NCBI GenBank assembly: GCA_037131955.1
Contig: JBAXQC010000012.1
Location: 1-51,478, forward strand
Length of the DNA: 51,478 nucleotides
Origin: CAIMMJ01 sp037131955
Lineage (GTDB): Bacteria > Bacteroidota > Bacteroidia > UBA4408
Direction of reading: 5' to 3'
A program made the translations under genes and the position numbers. This document shows, piece after piece, positions 32,141 through 42,035 of the stretch. Every line of letters begins with the position of its first letter. The stretch's first letter is position 1. The notes beneath the pieces are model-generated. The model had not been told where the DNA came from. It saw only the letters and a list, made by a program, of their open reading frames with translations, and searched no databases.

Positions 32141-32559
32141 TTCTTTTTTGGGAGTTCAAATTTTACAGTATCGGGAACTATTTCTAACAAATATTTTTCT
32201 TCTAAATCATAAGTTGGTTTTGTCATTACCCCCAAATTCAGCGAAGAGTTTCTTCTGACTTCGGTTAATTTTGTGTTTTTGTAATATGTCTTACTCACCC
32301 AACTTAAATCGTCAGGATTCACAATTTTATTTTCAAAAATTAAATTGTCTTTTTCTGCTTTAACAAAATCTAAATATAAAACAACTGATGATTTTTTTAA
32401 TTGAAAATAGTATTTATGGCCTTCTTGTAAATAATATTCTTTTAAGTTATTTAAATTGGTAATTTTTGCAAGGTATTGTGCATAGGTATGCTCTAAAGAA
32501 GAAAAAAACACTACACAGAACACAAATGTTTTTATGTTCAAATTTTCTAAATATGTCAT
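32137..32559 (-). CDS. Small secreted protein of unknown function
   Basis: A 140-residue exported protein. The ATG at 32559 is preferred over an upstream TTG; the hydrophobic segment IKTFVFCVVFFSSLEHTYAQ then ends in a typical YAQ cleavage site. The mature part (about 110 residues) is beta-rich and charged (YYLQEGHKYYFQLKKSSVVL, LEIVPDTVKFELPKKK) with no recognisable motif. I do not recognise the family. Its position 16 bp after the E1 gene and its 4-bp ATGA overlap with the PAP2 gene show that it is translated as part of this run, which argues that it is real. Confidence 0.65.
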   Translation of the reverse strand: MTYLENLNIKTFVFCVVFFSSLEHTYAQYLAKITNLNNLKEYYLQEGHKYYFQLKKSSVVLYLDFVKAEKDNLIFENKIVNPDDLSWVSKTYYKNTKLTEVRRNSSLNLGVMTKPTYDLEEKYLLEIVPDTVKFELPKKK

Positions 32560-32575
32560 ACCTGTTTTTTTCAAC

Positions 32576-34654
32576 TTAAAATTCTATAAGTTTTTTAATA
32601 GCAATTTTTACTTTTTCTGCGTTGGGAAGCATTGTTGATTCTAATACTGCATTTAAAGGTATTGCTGGTAAATTTTCGGCACCAATTACTGTTACAGGTG
32701 CATCTAAAAATCTAAAACAACTATACGATATTTTTGCTGCCAAACTTTGTGCAAACGAATTTGATTCAGGTTCTTCGGTAATTACTAAACATTTGCCCGA
32801 ATTTTTTACTGTTTCATAAATCAATTCTTCGTCCAATGGAAACAATGTTCTTAAATCTATGATATTAAGATGTCCTTTAAAATCTTGTTCAGCAGTTTTT
32901 GCCCAATACACACCCATACCGTAGGTAACAATTGTGAGAGTGTTTTTAATAGTAGTATCTGCACTTACTAATTTGTTTGCCTTGCCAAATGGAATTATAT
33001 AATTAGAATCAGGCTCAATAGTTTTAGCATCTTCAGTACCTTTTATTTTGCTCCAATACAAGCCTTTGTGTTCAAGCATTACTACAGGATTTGGATCGTA
33101 GTAGGCCGCCTTCATTAATCCTTTTAAGTCGGCAGCATTGCTAGGGTAAGCTATTTTAATTCCTTTAATATTTGTCAAAACAGATTCAACACTCGATGAA
33201 TGATAAGGCCCTCCACTGCCATAAGCACCAATAGGTACTCTTATTATGCAACTTACTGGCCATTTTCCATTGCTCAAATAACACGACCTACTAACTTCTG
33301 TAAACAGTTGATTTAAGCCTGGCCAAATATAATCGGCAAACTGAACTTCAACAATTGGCTTTAATCCAACAGCACTCATTCCAACTGTGCTGCCAATAAT
33401 AAATGCTTCTTGAATTGGAGTATTAAAAACCCTGTCGTCGCCAAATTTTTGAGCAAGTGTGGCCGCTTCTCTAAATACTCCACCCAGCCTTTTTCCTACA
33501 TCCTGACCATAGAGCAAACATTCTTTGTTTTCTACCATCAATTCTTGAATGGCAAACAATGCAGCATCCACCATCATCGTTTTTTCTTTTCCATCTCCTT
33601 GGCGATTTCCTTTTTCTTCTTCAATTGGATTTGGAGCAAAGTCATGTTTAAATAAATCTTCAGGATTTGGATCATCTGCCTTTATAGCATTATTAAAATC
33701 ACTCAATACTTTAAATGCAGCATTATCTTCTATCTTTTTTAAAGATTTAGTATCGCAACCTTCAATTAACAATTGGTTAAACAATTTTTTGTGTGGATCT
33801 CTCTTTTGTGCTTCTTCTAGATCATCTCTGTACCATTCTTTTCTAACGCCCGATGTATGATGATTTAATAAAGGTACGGAAGCGTGAATTAAAAAAGGAC
33901 GTCGTTCAGTTCTTACCGTTGCAATAACTTCTTCGAGTGTAGTATAACATTTAAAAAAGTCTGTTCCATCAATCGATTTTGTTTCTAATCCTTTGAATCC
34001 TTTAGCATATTCGGCAGCATTTTGAGCTCTAACTTCTTCTGCACTAGCCGAAATGTCCCAACCGTTATCCTGAACCAGAAATATTATAGGCAGTTTTTTT
34101 AACACTGCCATTTGAAATGCCTCAGCAACTTCTCCTTCTGTAACAGAAGCATCGCCTAATGAACATACTACAACACCCTTTTCTCCCATTACAGTTTCAG
34201 GCATTACTTTTTCTTTGTATTGCATTCCCATAGCAATTCCAGTAGAAGGGATTGCCTGCATGCCAGTTGCAGAACTTTGCATTGGAATTTTTGGCTTGTC
34301 GTCGTCCTTTAAACTAGGATGACTATAATACAATCTACCACCCGAAAACGGATCGTCCTTTTTAGCTAACAATTGTAGCATCAATTGATAGGGAGTCAAT
34401 CCAATTGCAAGCAATAAACTATCATCTCTGTAATAAGGCGAAACAAAATCTTGCGGTTTTAACTGCATTCCTGTTGCAATTTGTATGGCTTCGTGGCCCC
34501 TAGAAGTAGCATGTACATATTTTGCAGTGAGTTCTTTGTTTTTTTCGTAAATTTCAGTCATAGATTTAGCAGTGCTCATTAGCTCAAACGCTTTAAGAGC
34601 AATATCTTCCGCTACTCCATTCACTTTTCTTATTTCCTTTTCTTCGCTAATCAT
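32576..34654 (-). CDS. Fused alpha/beta E1 component of a 2-oxoacid dehydrogenase
   Basis: A 692-residue thiamine-diphosphate enzyme in which alpha (about 1-330) and beta (about 360-692) subunits are fused. The alpha half has HATSRGHEAIQIATGMQL, VSPYYRDDSLLLAIG and the ThDP motif GDASVTEGEVAEAFQ ... LVQDNGW. The beta half has LYGQDVGKRLGGVFREA, RVFNTPIQEAFIIGSTVGMS, VEVQFADYIWPGLNQL and VITEEPESNSFAQSL. This fused form is common in Bacteroidota and is usually annotated as branched-chain 2-oxoacid (2-oxoisovalerate) E1, but pyruvate cannot be excluded. No E2 or E3 gene is in the window. It is unexpectedly placed 30 bp after a surface adhesin gene. Confidence 0.93.
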   Translation of the reverse strand: MISEEKEIRKVNGVAEDIALKAFELMSTAKSMTEIYEKNKELTAKYVHATSRGHEAIQIATGMQLKPQDFVSPYYRDDSLLLAIGLTPYQLMLQLLAKKDDPFSGGRLYYSHPSLKDDDKPKIPMQSSATGMQAIPSTGIAMGMQYKEKVMPETVMGEKGVVVCSLGDASVTEGEVAEAFQMAVLKKLPIIFLVQDNGWDISASAEEVRAQNAAEYAKGFKGLETKSIDGTDFFKCYTTLEEVIATVRTERRPFLIHASVPLLNHHTSGVRKEWYRDDLEEAQKRDPHKKLFNQLLIEGCDTKSLKKIEDNAAFKVLSDFNNAIKADDPNPEDLFKHDFAPNPIEEEKGNRQGDGKEKTMMVDAALFAIQELMVENKECLLYGQDVGKRLGGVFREAATLAQKFGDDRVFNTPIQEAFIIGSTVGMSAVGLKPIVEVQFADYIWPGLNQLFTEVSRSCYLSNGKWPVSCIIRVPIGAYGSGGPYHSSSVESVLTNIKGIKIAYPSNAADLKGLMKAAYYDPNPVVMLEHKGLYWSKIKGTEDAKTIEPDSNYIIPFGKANKLVSADTTIKNTLTIVTYGMGVYWAKTAEQDFKGHLNIIDLRTLFPLDEELIYETVKNSGKCLVITEEPESNSFAQSLAAKISYSCFRFLDAPVTVIGAENLPAIPLNAVLESTMLPNAEKVKIAIKKLIEF

Positions 34655-34684
34655 TCTGTAATTTATGTATCAAAATATTCATGT

Positions 34685-37600
34685 TTATCTCATTAATAAC
34701 AACTTCCCTTTTTTACTTACAAAGGTGCCATCGATAAATTGTCCGTTTAAAGTGTATATCAAAACTTGAGGAATCAACTGAGCATCGTTAAAAGTACCAT
34801 CCCATTTTTTTTCAAACGATTCTCCCTCTTTTATGTAAAATACTTTTTGTCCATACTCATTAAACACTTCAAAAATAAGAGATTTTAAACCGTTACTTCT
34901 AACATATAAAAAATCATTAACCCCATTATCATTTGGAGAAAATGCTGTTGGAATTTCAGCATAAAAATTTTTCTCAACTTTTACTTCTACTGTATCTGAA
35001 TAAGTACAATTGTTTTTGTCTTTATAAGTTACAAAAAACAATTCGTCACTGTTCGGAAATGCTATAGGGTTAGTGCATTCCAGGCACGAAAGACTTGGAG
35101 AACTTTGCCAAATAACATTTAGTCCTCCGTTTACATTTAATTGCACTTTATCTCCTGCCGCAATAGTGGTATCAGTACTTGCCAATGATACTGTTGATGG
35201 TTTAGTAAAATGTATTTCTAGTGTATCAGTTGCAACAGGGCATGATGGAATCTGCACTTTCCACACAAGAAAAACTTTTCCTGTATCTGCAAAAGAAAAA
35301 ATACTATTTGGATTACTAATTTGAGCTGGAAGAAAACTATTACTTATATTTTCCCAAGTACCACTTGCTCCATTTTCTAAGTTTGCATTTAACAGAACAC
35401 TTCCATTGCATGAAACAATATTGTTTCCGGCATCTGCACTTGGTTCGGTAACAATTTTTATACCTATGCTATCAATCTGCGATTCACAACCGGGATATGA
35501 AACAGTTAAAATGGCAAACCCAGTGCTTGGGTCCGCAATAATTGCCGAAGTATTTTGATTATTTGCCGAAGAAAATGCAATAGGAAAACTTGCTGGTGAG
35601 GATGACCACAGAACATTACCAAAAGTTCCTGTATTTGATAAATTTATAATGGAGTCACACGCTAAAATATCTGCTCCTGCATTGGCCACTAAACTCGGGT
35701 TTACTTCTATTTGAACTTCATCAGAACTTGTTGGACAAATTCCATTTGAAATAGAATAGCTTAAAGTATAAGTGCCAGTTTGATTAAATAGCAAAGAAGT
35801 GTTGTTGCTTGTTGAGTTGTTTATTACAACATTTGAATTGGAAGAAGTCCAGTTTGAATTTCCTACGGCAGCAACAGAACCATTAACTGTTGTTGTATTG
35901 CCGCAAATGATTTGGTCTATACCTGCATTTGCAATTGTTGGAGGAATAACAGAACTAACAATTACTGTATCGGAAGTTTGAGGGCATCCAGACAGTGCAA
36001 CAGTCCAAACAAAAGTATTTGTGCCTTGAGACAAGTTAGATACCGAAGAATTAAACAATGTAACATCAGAAAAAATTGGTCCTGAATTTAGTGCTGTCCA
36101 CACTCCACTGCCCGAACTAGCTGCAACAGCATTAAGAGTTGTTGAATTACCACACACTTGTGCATCATTTCCGGCAAATGCAGGATTTGGAGCATTTATT
36201 ACTTCAATACTAACTTCGTCAAAAGTACTTCCACAATTAGTAGTTGAAATTGTCCATCTAAATGTATTTACTCCTGCGGAAATATTAGAAACGTTAGTTG
36301 CATTACTTGAAATATCAGAAAAAGTTCCATTCCCAGAAATCACACTCCAAATTCCAACTCCAGTTGTTGGAATGTTTGAATTTAATTGGGTAAAATTTGA
36401 ACAGATTTGTTGGTCTGTTCCCGCATTTGCTGCACTGGGTTGTTCAAACACTTGCACCGATAGTGTGTCTGTTGTATTTGGACATATATTAACGGATGAT
36501 ATGGTATAAACAAATAAATTATTACCAACTTGTAAATTACTTGCGTTACAAGTTGCAGAGTTTGCATTGTCTAAGTTAGAACCTCCAGCAATCACTTGCC
36601 AAGAACCTGAACCAACAGTGGGTACATTACCGTTTAGCGAAATGGTATTTGCACATTGTGTTGCATTACTTCCTGCATCAGCAATTGTAGGCAATGAAAA
36701 AGACTCAATGGTGATGTCTGAAAATCCAGTAGAGCAAACACCATCTGTAATCGTCCATCTTAATATGTTAGAACCAATGCTTAAATTATTAACATTTGTA
36801 GTAGGATTAGAACTAAGAGAAAAGTTTGCATTTCCAGAAACAACAGTCCATTGGCCAGAATAACCTGTAGGTAAAGTGGCATTTAATTGAGTTTGAGATC
36901 CACAAATTTGTTGAGGTATTCCTGCATTAGCAACAATTGAATTAGTTTGTATAATTGCAGAAACTGGAAGTCTATAGAAGTTAGGACATTGTTGAACAAA
37001 ATATGTTTGATTAGAATTTAAAACAGGTGTTATAAATGCAGAGCCGGTAAATAATAAATTTCCTCCAACTTCTGCATCGTACCATTCGATAGCGTTATTT
37101 AGATTACTGCTTGTTACTGTTAATACAGCTGTTGTGCCGGCACAAATAGTATCGTTGAGGGTACTAAAATTATCAATTGCTGTTTGTTCCAATGTTCCTG
37201 CACCACCTTTTGTTGCTCCATTTGCCGGAAAATTTACCATGCTAATGGAGTTTGTTGTTCCATTTATACCACCTAATACATTTGTTGCAACAGATAAAGT
37301 TGGTGTTTTTATATAACCACCACTACCTCCGCCGCCAGGACCCTGAGCCTGAACATTCCAATTGTTGTTGAAATTTAAAGCACCTCTACTTAATATTTGA
37401 GAGCCCCCATTGCCACCTGTAGCGGTTATTGTAATGCCAGAAATTGTATTTGTTCCATCAATAAAAACAGTACCTCCTGCTCCACCACCACCAGCACCAT
37501 CTTGACCTGCAATTCCAGTTGGAGTAGGATTTCCACTGGCATTAATTCCTGCTTCGCCATTTGCATTTATGCTTCCGGTTCCCGTAATAGTTCCTTTAGT

Positions 37601-38752
37601 AAATATATATACTAATCCACCTGCATTTCCACCTCTACCCGAAAAATTATCATCGCCATCTCCAGCACCACCGGCTCCGCCAAAAAATAATTTTCCTCCA
37701 GAATAATCTAATGGTCTTCCTCCATATCCTCCTTGATTTCTTCTGCCATCGCCCGACCAATTGTAATTATTAGGGCCGTTTGTGAGCGGGTTTAGTTGAT
37801 TTGTAGAGGCAGAATAGCCGCCTAAACCACCACCTGAAGAATTATTAGAAGAAAAATTAGGAAACAACAGATTCCATGCGGCAGTCCAAGAAGCGTTAGT
37901 TAAATCAGGAATCCCACAGGCATTCCAACTTAAAATATTACCACCGTTTGCACCACCACCACCACCGGCATTTTGAGCAGTTCCTCCACCGCCTGCATTT
38001 GCTGCAGTTCCTTTTCCAAAGCGGCCTCCCACATAATTTAAATCGGTACCAAAACCAGCAATTCCTTCACCTCGGTTGGCACCAAAAACACCAGAATTAC
38101 TTGCCACATCACCAGAGCCAGGTGTAGTTTGATTGTCTGTTGCCCCACCTCTAAAACCTTTTGCATTAACTGCAATTTGACCATTGATAACAATATTGCC
38201 AATTGCCTCTATCGCTATAATTCCACCAATAGTGCCATTCCAGTTTGTACAAGTAATAGAACCATTGACGGTTAAATTATTATATCGTGGAACTCTTACA
38301 ATAACAGTTTTACCAGATGCCAAATAATCGTTTTGCAAAGCACAATTTAGTTGAATTGTATTGGAGGCCGCAACGCCTGAAACTTCTTTTAACTCGTAAT
38401 TTCCACAATTATTTAGATTTACAATACTTCCCCATGCACTGTCTTTTGGCAAACCAAAAGTATTTGCCCCTTGTGTGTAAAAACTGCCACTAACAGTTGC
38501 CCCTTGCGCTTGGATAATCATAATTAAATCGCCGGCAGCTAAAGCGCTAGGGAATCTATTATTAGTATTTAAATTGTTATTGGAAACTGAAATTTGAGTG
38601 CTCCCAATTGAAGCATCGGCAGTTAGTGCTGTGTATTCGTTAACAATAGTATTTGCAGCAGCAATTGTTCTATCGCCATCTTTGCCTTGTTGGCCAAAAG
38701 TGTGCAGTACAAAAGAAAAAATAAATAAGCAAAAAAGTAATACAGACTTCAT
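34685..38752 (-). CDS. Giant T9SS adhesin with glycine-rich region and seven PKD/Ig-like repeats
   Basis: A 1355-residue secreted protein; the ATG at 38752 fits the signal peptide MKSVLLFCLFIFSFVLHTFG better than upstream TTG codons. Domains in order: an N-terminal beta-rich module (about 22-185); a glycine-rich, probably beta-helical region with many GGGG and GG(S/A)GG runs (about 185-530); seven repeats of about 90 residues starting with the form (V/I)ANAGxxQxICGxxTxLN; one Ig-like module; and a gliding-motility-type C-terminal domain (IPTAFSPNDNGVNDFLYVRS, FEVFNEYGQKVFY, TYTLNG) that marks T9SS type B export. It is a surface adhesin or matrix protein. The upstream ABC transporter ends 4 bp before it. 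Confidence 0.9.
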   Translation of the reverse strand: MKSVLLFCLFIFSFVLHTFGQQGKDGDRTIAAANTIVNEYTALTADASIGSTQISVSNNNLNTNNRFPSALAAGDLIMIIQAQGATVSGSFYTQGANTFGLPKDSAWGSIVNLNNCGNYELKEVSGVAASNTIQLNCALQNDYLASGKTVIVRVPRYNNLTVNGSITCTNWNGTIGGIIAIEAIGNIVINGQIAVNAKGFRGGATDNQTTPGSGDVASNSGVFGANRGEGIAGFGTDLNYVGGRFGKGTAANAGGGGTAQNAGGGGGANGGNILSWNACGIPDLTNASWTAAWNLLFPNFSSNNSSGGGLGGYSASTNQLNPLTNGPNNYNWSGDGRRNQGGYGGRPLDYSGGKLFFGGAGGAGDGDDNFSGRGGNAGGLVYIFTKGTITGTGSINANGEAGINASGNPTPTGIAGQDGAGGGGAGGTVFIDGTNTISGITITATGGNGGSQILSRGALNFNNNWNVQAQGPGGGGSGGYIKTPTLSVATNVLGGINGTTNSISMVNFPANGATKGGAGTLEQTAIDNFSTLNDTICAGTTAVLTVTSSNLNNAIEWYDAEVGGNLLFTGSAFITPVLNSNQTYFVQQCPNFYRLPVSAIIQTNSIVANAGIPQQICGSQTQLNATLPTGYSGQWTVVSGNANFSLSSNPTTNVNNLSIGSNILRWTITDGVCSTGFSDITIESFSLPTIADAGSNATQCANTISLNGNVPTVGSGSWQVIAGGSNLDNANSATCNASNLQVGNNLFVYTISSVNICPNTTDTLSVQVFEQPSAANAGTDQQICSNFTQLNSNIPTTGVGIWSVISGNGTFSDISSNATNVSNISAGVNTFRWTISTTNCGSTFDEVSIEVINAPNPAFAGNDAQVCGNSTTLNAVAASSGSGVWTALNSGPIFSDVTLFNSSVSNLSQGTNTFVWTVALSGCPQTSDTVIVSSVIPPTIANAGIDQIICGNTTTVNGSVAAVGNSNWTSSNSNVVINNSTSNNTSLLFNQTGTYTLSYSISNGICPTSSDEVQIEVNPSLVANAGADILACDSIINLSNTGTFGNVLWSSSPASFPIAFSSANNQNTSAIIADPSTGFAILTVSYPGCESQIDSIGIKIVTEPSADAGNNIVSCNGSVLLNANLENGASGTWENISNSFLPAQISNPNSIFSFADTGKVFLVWKVQIPSCPVATDTLEIHFTKPSTVSLASTDTTIAAGDKVQLNVNGGLNVIWQSSPSLSCLECTNPIAFPNSDELFFVTYKDKNNCTYSDTVEVKVEKNFYAEIPTAFSPNDNGVNDFLYVRSNGLKSLIFEVFNEYGQKVFYIKEGESFEKKWDGTFNDAQLIPQVLIYTLNGQFIDGTFVSKKGKLLLMR

Positions 38753-38756
38753 TAAA

Positions 38757-41700
38757 TTATTTGGCAAGAGCAACCTTTTTTATTTTTGTTTTTATTGGAG
38801 TTGCCACTGGTTTATTAGAGGATTTAAAAAGTTTTGTTAGTCCAGAAAAATTTATCCTGCCAAAAAAATCAAGGAATTTTTTGAGAGATTCAAAATAGAG
38901 CGTTACAATTAGGATCACTGTCATTAACCATATAATTGAAACATTCACCCAAAAAGTATCAACTAACACACCAAAAATAGATTTTGTTGGAGCAAAGAAA
39001 TGAGCTCTCAAAAACAAGTCCCTGTCTGCATTATGAAAAATAGGATCGGAGCGCTGTATTAACCTTCCCTCTGTTTCAATTATTTTATTAAAATCATCTT
39101 TATTTCTTAGCAGAGAACTTAAATTTTCGTTTTCGTATTTTTCTTTAATTAGATTAAATCTTTCTCTTTCCTCAGGATTTTTTGTAACAGAAGCAACATA
39201 TTCATCCCTCTTGTTGTTGGTGAAATTAAACTTCTTTTTGTAGAATGCCAGGAGTTTATCATTAAGGAAGGCTTTTATTTTGGCTGATTTGCTTGCATCA
39301 AAAGAGCTTGGGTCTAACAATTCAAAATCAGTAAATTTAAGTGGAACAAGTGTATTATTTCTTTTTAGTTCATTTTTTACCAATTCTAAATCGTCTGTTA
39401 CTTGTTTTTTTTCAGTGGGGTTGGTAGAACCAGAAAAAATTTGTGCCTCGTCAATCTTTTGTATGAGTTTTGGAATCCAATATGTTTTTCTATAATCTGC
39501 CTCACTCATTATCCTCTCCATTTCGTAGAGTGGTTTTTGGTATTTGTTTGTTTTAAACTGATTTACAGCCAATGCTTCGTAAGCCCATCTAGAGGCCATT
39601 AATTCGCCAATTGGTGGGACTGTTGTTTGAGAAGTAAAAATTGGATTTAGTTTTTCAAATTTTACAATTACTCCACTCAGCAATAACTGAGGAATTATTA
39701 GAAATGGAATTAAAATATAAATAGTTACAGCTTTGTCAAAACTAGCAGAAATATTTAACCCAAGTATATTGGCGAAGCATGATGCACTAAATAATACTAT
39801 CCAATAATCAATGTACATGTCTCTTATTCCAAGCAAAGAATTTCCTATAAGCACAAATGTTGCTGTTTGAATTGCAGAAATTAAAAACATAACTGCAATT
39901 TTAGACCAGATATAACTTCCTCTACTTAAATTTAAAAACGATTCTCTTTTTAATATTCTTTTATCTCTGATGATCTCCTCGGCACTAACGCTTAATCCAA
40001 CAAACAAAGCAATTACAACACCCATTAAAATATAGGCAGGAATGTTTTCGTTTTCAGAAAATTTATAGCCAGTGATATTTGAAACATCGGTATTAAAAAA
40101 TCTTACCAATAAGGCCAAAACCAGGGCAAGTATAGGAGTTTCTAAAGCATTAACAGCTACATACTGCAAATTGGTTAGCTTAGATAAAACATCTCTGGTG
40201 ATAAAGACTTTAAATTGTTTTAGTTTATTTGGAACCTTAAATGTACTGTTCGGAATTTTTGTGTAATTGGTTTTTGCATATTTCTCTGGACGTAGTTTTT
40301 CGTAGTAAAATTTGTTCCATTCTTTGGGTGATATTTTTCTAAAAGTGGTAGAGCTCCCGTATTCATCCAATACCCTGGTTTCAATAATACTAAAAACTTG
40401 TTCTGGATTAACGTTGCCGCACACTATACATTCGCTCTCGTTTGCATTTACATGATTCACCAGAGATTTAAAATAAATTAATGACTCCACCGGATTTCCA
40501 TAATATATTGGATAACCGCCTAAATCTAAAATCAATAATTTATCAAACATTTTAAAAATATCTGATGAAGGCTGATGAATAACCACAAAAACTAGTTTTC
40601 CTTTTAGCGCAAGTTCTTTAAGCAAATCCATTACCACCTCAGAATCTTTTGAAGAAAGCCCTGATGTTGGTTCGTCAACAAATAAAACAGCTGGTTCACG
40701 GATTAACTCCAATGCAATGTTTAATCTTTTTCTTTGTCCACCGCTTATTGTTTTTTTTAGTGGGTCGCCAACTTTTAGATGAGCCGTTTCCTGCATTCCC
40801 AAACTCAGCAATAAATCCATAACCACTTGTGTTATTTTTTCATCACTAAACTGGTCAAAACAAAGTTTAGCATTGTAAAATAAATTTTGAAAAACCGTTA
40901 GTTCTTCAATCAACAAATCATCTTGAGAAACATACCCAATTACTCCTTCAATTTTTTCTTTTTCGTGATGAATATCAATTCCGTTGATTGTAACTTTTCC
41001 AGACGATGGTTTCTCATTTCCATTTAATACATTTAAGATGGTTGATTTGCCTGCTCCACTGCCGCCCATAATTCCAATAAGTGTTCCAGATTCTTCTGAA
41101 AATCTTAAATTGTGTAGTCCTTTTTTACCACCTTTAAATTCAAATTCTATGTCTTGAGCTTCAAAAACAATGGTTTCGCTTCTGTTTTCATTCATGAATT
41201 TGCTGATAATATCGCTGTAAAAAATTGGCGATATTTTATTTCCACGAATGGTTGACCCTTGCGTTAGAACATGAGCTTTGTTGTTGTTTATATTTTGTCC
41301 GTTTAAGTTTAATTCTGAACTTCCAAAATACCTGGTAAGAAATAACGAAACACTATTTATAGGTGCTACTGAAATTTTTCCTTTTAAACCATCACAAATT
41401 AATTTTCTTTGATTGGATGAAGCATTTTCTTTATCTGCGATTAATAGTATTTCCGGGATTTTGGAAATATTTTCCTCAGTAGCATTAATAAATGTTACAA
41501 GCAGCCTAAACTCATCGTCAGGAATATTAAATGACGAGGAAACAGTTTCTACAAATTCTACTTCTTGAGGGGTAAGCTGATTATTGGAATTTATGTACTC
41601 TATCAATCGAATTAATACAATTACTTTTTGTCTTTGCATTAACTCTCCATTTATTTCGTTGCAAATTCTTAGAACTTTAACGGAATTTAATGATATACTT

Positions 41701-41885
41701 TTCTTTTTGTGTTCCTTAAGGAACTGCTGGTAAAAAATAATATATTCTTCAACTTGTTCCTGATTGAGTTGTTGCTTTAAAAAATTTCTAACTACTTCAA
41801 GGCCCGAAATTGTAGCTTCTTCGCTATCTGACTTTGCAATAATTGCAAACAATCGCATTAAAGCTCTAAGTATATTTTCACTCAT
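38757..41885 (-). CDS. ABCG-like ABC transporter with TerB-like N-terminal domain
   Basis: A 1042-residue fusion. Residues 1-135 are helical and resemble a TerB-like domain in two halves (RLFAIIAKSDSEEATISGLE; IEYINSNNQLTPQEVEFVET); 165-230 is a small beta-rich segment. The nucleotide-binding domain follows with Walker A GGSGAGKS (274-281), signature ISGGQRKR (380-387) and Walker B LFVDEPTSGL (401-410), and an H-loop in VVIHQPSSD. A CIVCG knuckle precedes NVNPEQVFSIIE. The C-terminal half has six membrane helices of the ABC-2/ABCG type. The NBD-first order is that of ABCG half-transporters and an exporter role is likely; the substrate is unknown. It is the first gene of a six-gene minus-strand run. 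Confidence 0.87.
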   Translation of the reverse strand: MSENILRALMRLFAIIAKSDSEEATISGLEVVRNFLKQQLNQEQVEEYIIFYQQFLKEHKKKSISLNSVKVLRICNEINGELMQRQKVIVLIRLIEYINSNNQLTPQEVEFVETVSSSFNIPDDEFRLLVTFINATEENISKIPEILLIADKENASSNQRKLICDGLKGKISVAPINSVSLFLTRYFGSSELNLNGQNINNNKAHVLTQGSTIRGNKISPIFYSDIISKFMNENRSETIVFEAQDIEFEFKGGKKGLHNLRFSEESGTLIGIMGGSGAGKSTILNVLNGNEKPSSGKVTINGIDIHHEKEKIEGVIGYVSQDDLLIEELTVFQNLFYNAKLCFDQFSDEKITQVVMDLLLSLGMQETAHLKVGDPLKKTISGGQRKRLNIALELIREPAVLFVDEPTSGLSSKDSEVVMDLLKELALKGKLVFVVIHQPSSDIFKMFDKLLILDLGGYPIYYGNPVESLIYFKSLVNHVNANESECIVCGNVNPEQVFSIIETRVLDEYGSSTTFRKISPKEWNKFYYEKLRPEKYAKTNYTKIPNSTFKVPNKLKQFKVFITRDVLSKLTNLQYVAVNALETPILALVLALLVRFFNTDVSNITGYKFSENENIPAYILMGVVIALFVGLSVSAEEIIRDKRILKRESFLNLSRGSYIWSKIAVMFLISAIQTATFVLIGNSLLGIRDMYIDYWIVLFSASCFANILGLNISASFDKAVTIYILIPFLIIPQLLLSGVIVKFEKLNPIFTSQTTVPPIGELMASRWAYEALAVNQFKTNKYQKPLYEMERIMSEADYRKTYWIPKLIQKIDEAQIFSGSTNPTEKKQVTDDLELVKNELKRNNTLVPLKFTDFELLDPSSFDASKSAKIKAFLNDKLLAFYKKKFNFTNNKRDEYVASVTKNPEERERFNLIKEKYENENLSSLLRNKDDFNKIIETEGRLIQRSDPIFHNADRDLFLRAHFFAPTKSIFGVLVDTFWVNVSIIWLMTVILIVTLYFESLKKFLDFFGRINFSGLTKLFKSSNKPVATPIKTKIKKVALAK

Positions 41886-41986
41886 CTCAGCTTGTTTTGG
41901 AGCCCCTATGGAGCGTAGTTTAAATAATTTTTAAAAATAATATTATTTTTCTGTTTCCTAGTTAACATTCTCAATATTTTTTTGGC

Positions 41987-42019
41987 AAAAAAAAAGCGAA
42001 GAGTTTTTTCTTCGCTTTT
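41987..42019 (-). terminator. Intrinsic terminator of the small secreted protein gene
   Basis: AAAAGCGAAG (41992-42001) pairs with CTTCGCTTTT (42010-42019) around an 8-nt loop. On the minus strand the stem is followed by an unbroken T tract of nine. It lies 16 bp after the stop at 42036 and separates that gene from the ABC transporter run. Confidence 0.88.
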
Positions 42020-42035
42020 GAAAATTTTAGTATTA

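Noticed and set aside
41892..41916. GC-rich GGAGCCCCTATGGAGC just upstream of the ABC transporter start
   Set aside because: It contains a direct GGAGC repeat but no convincing inverted repeat or promoter box; too short to interpret alone.
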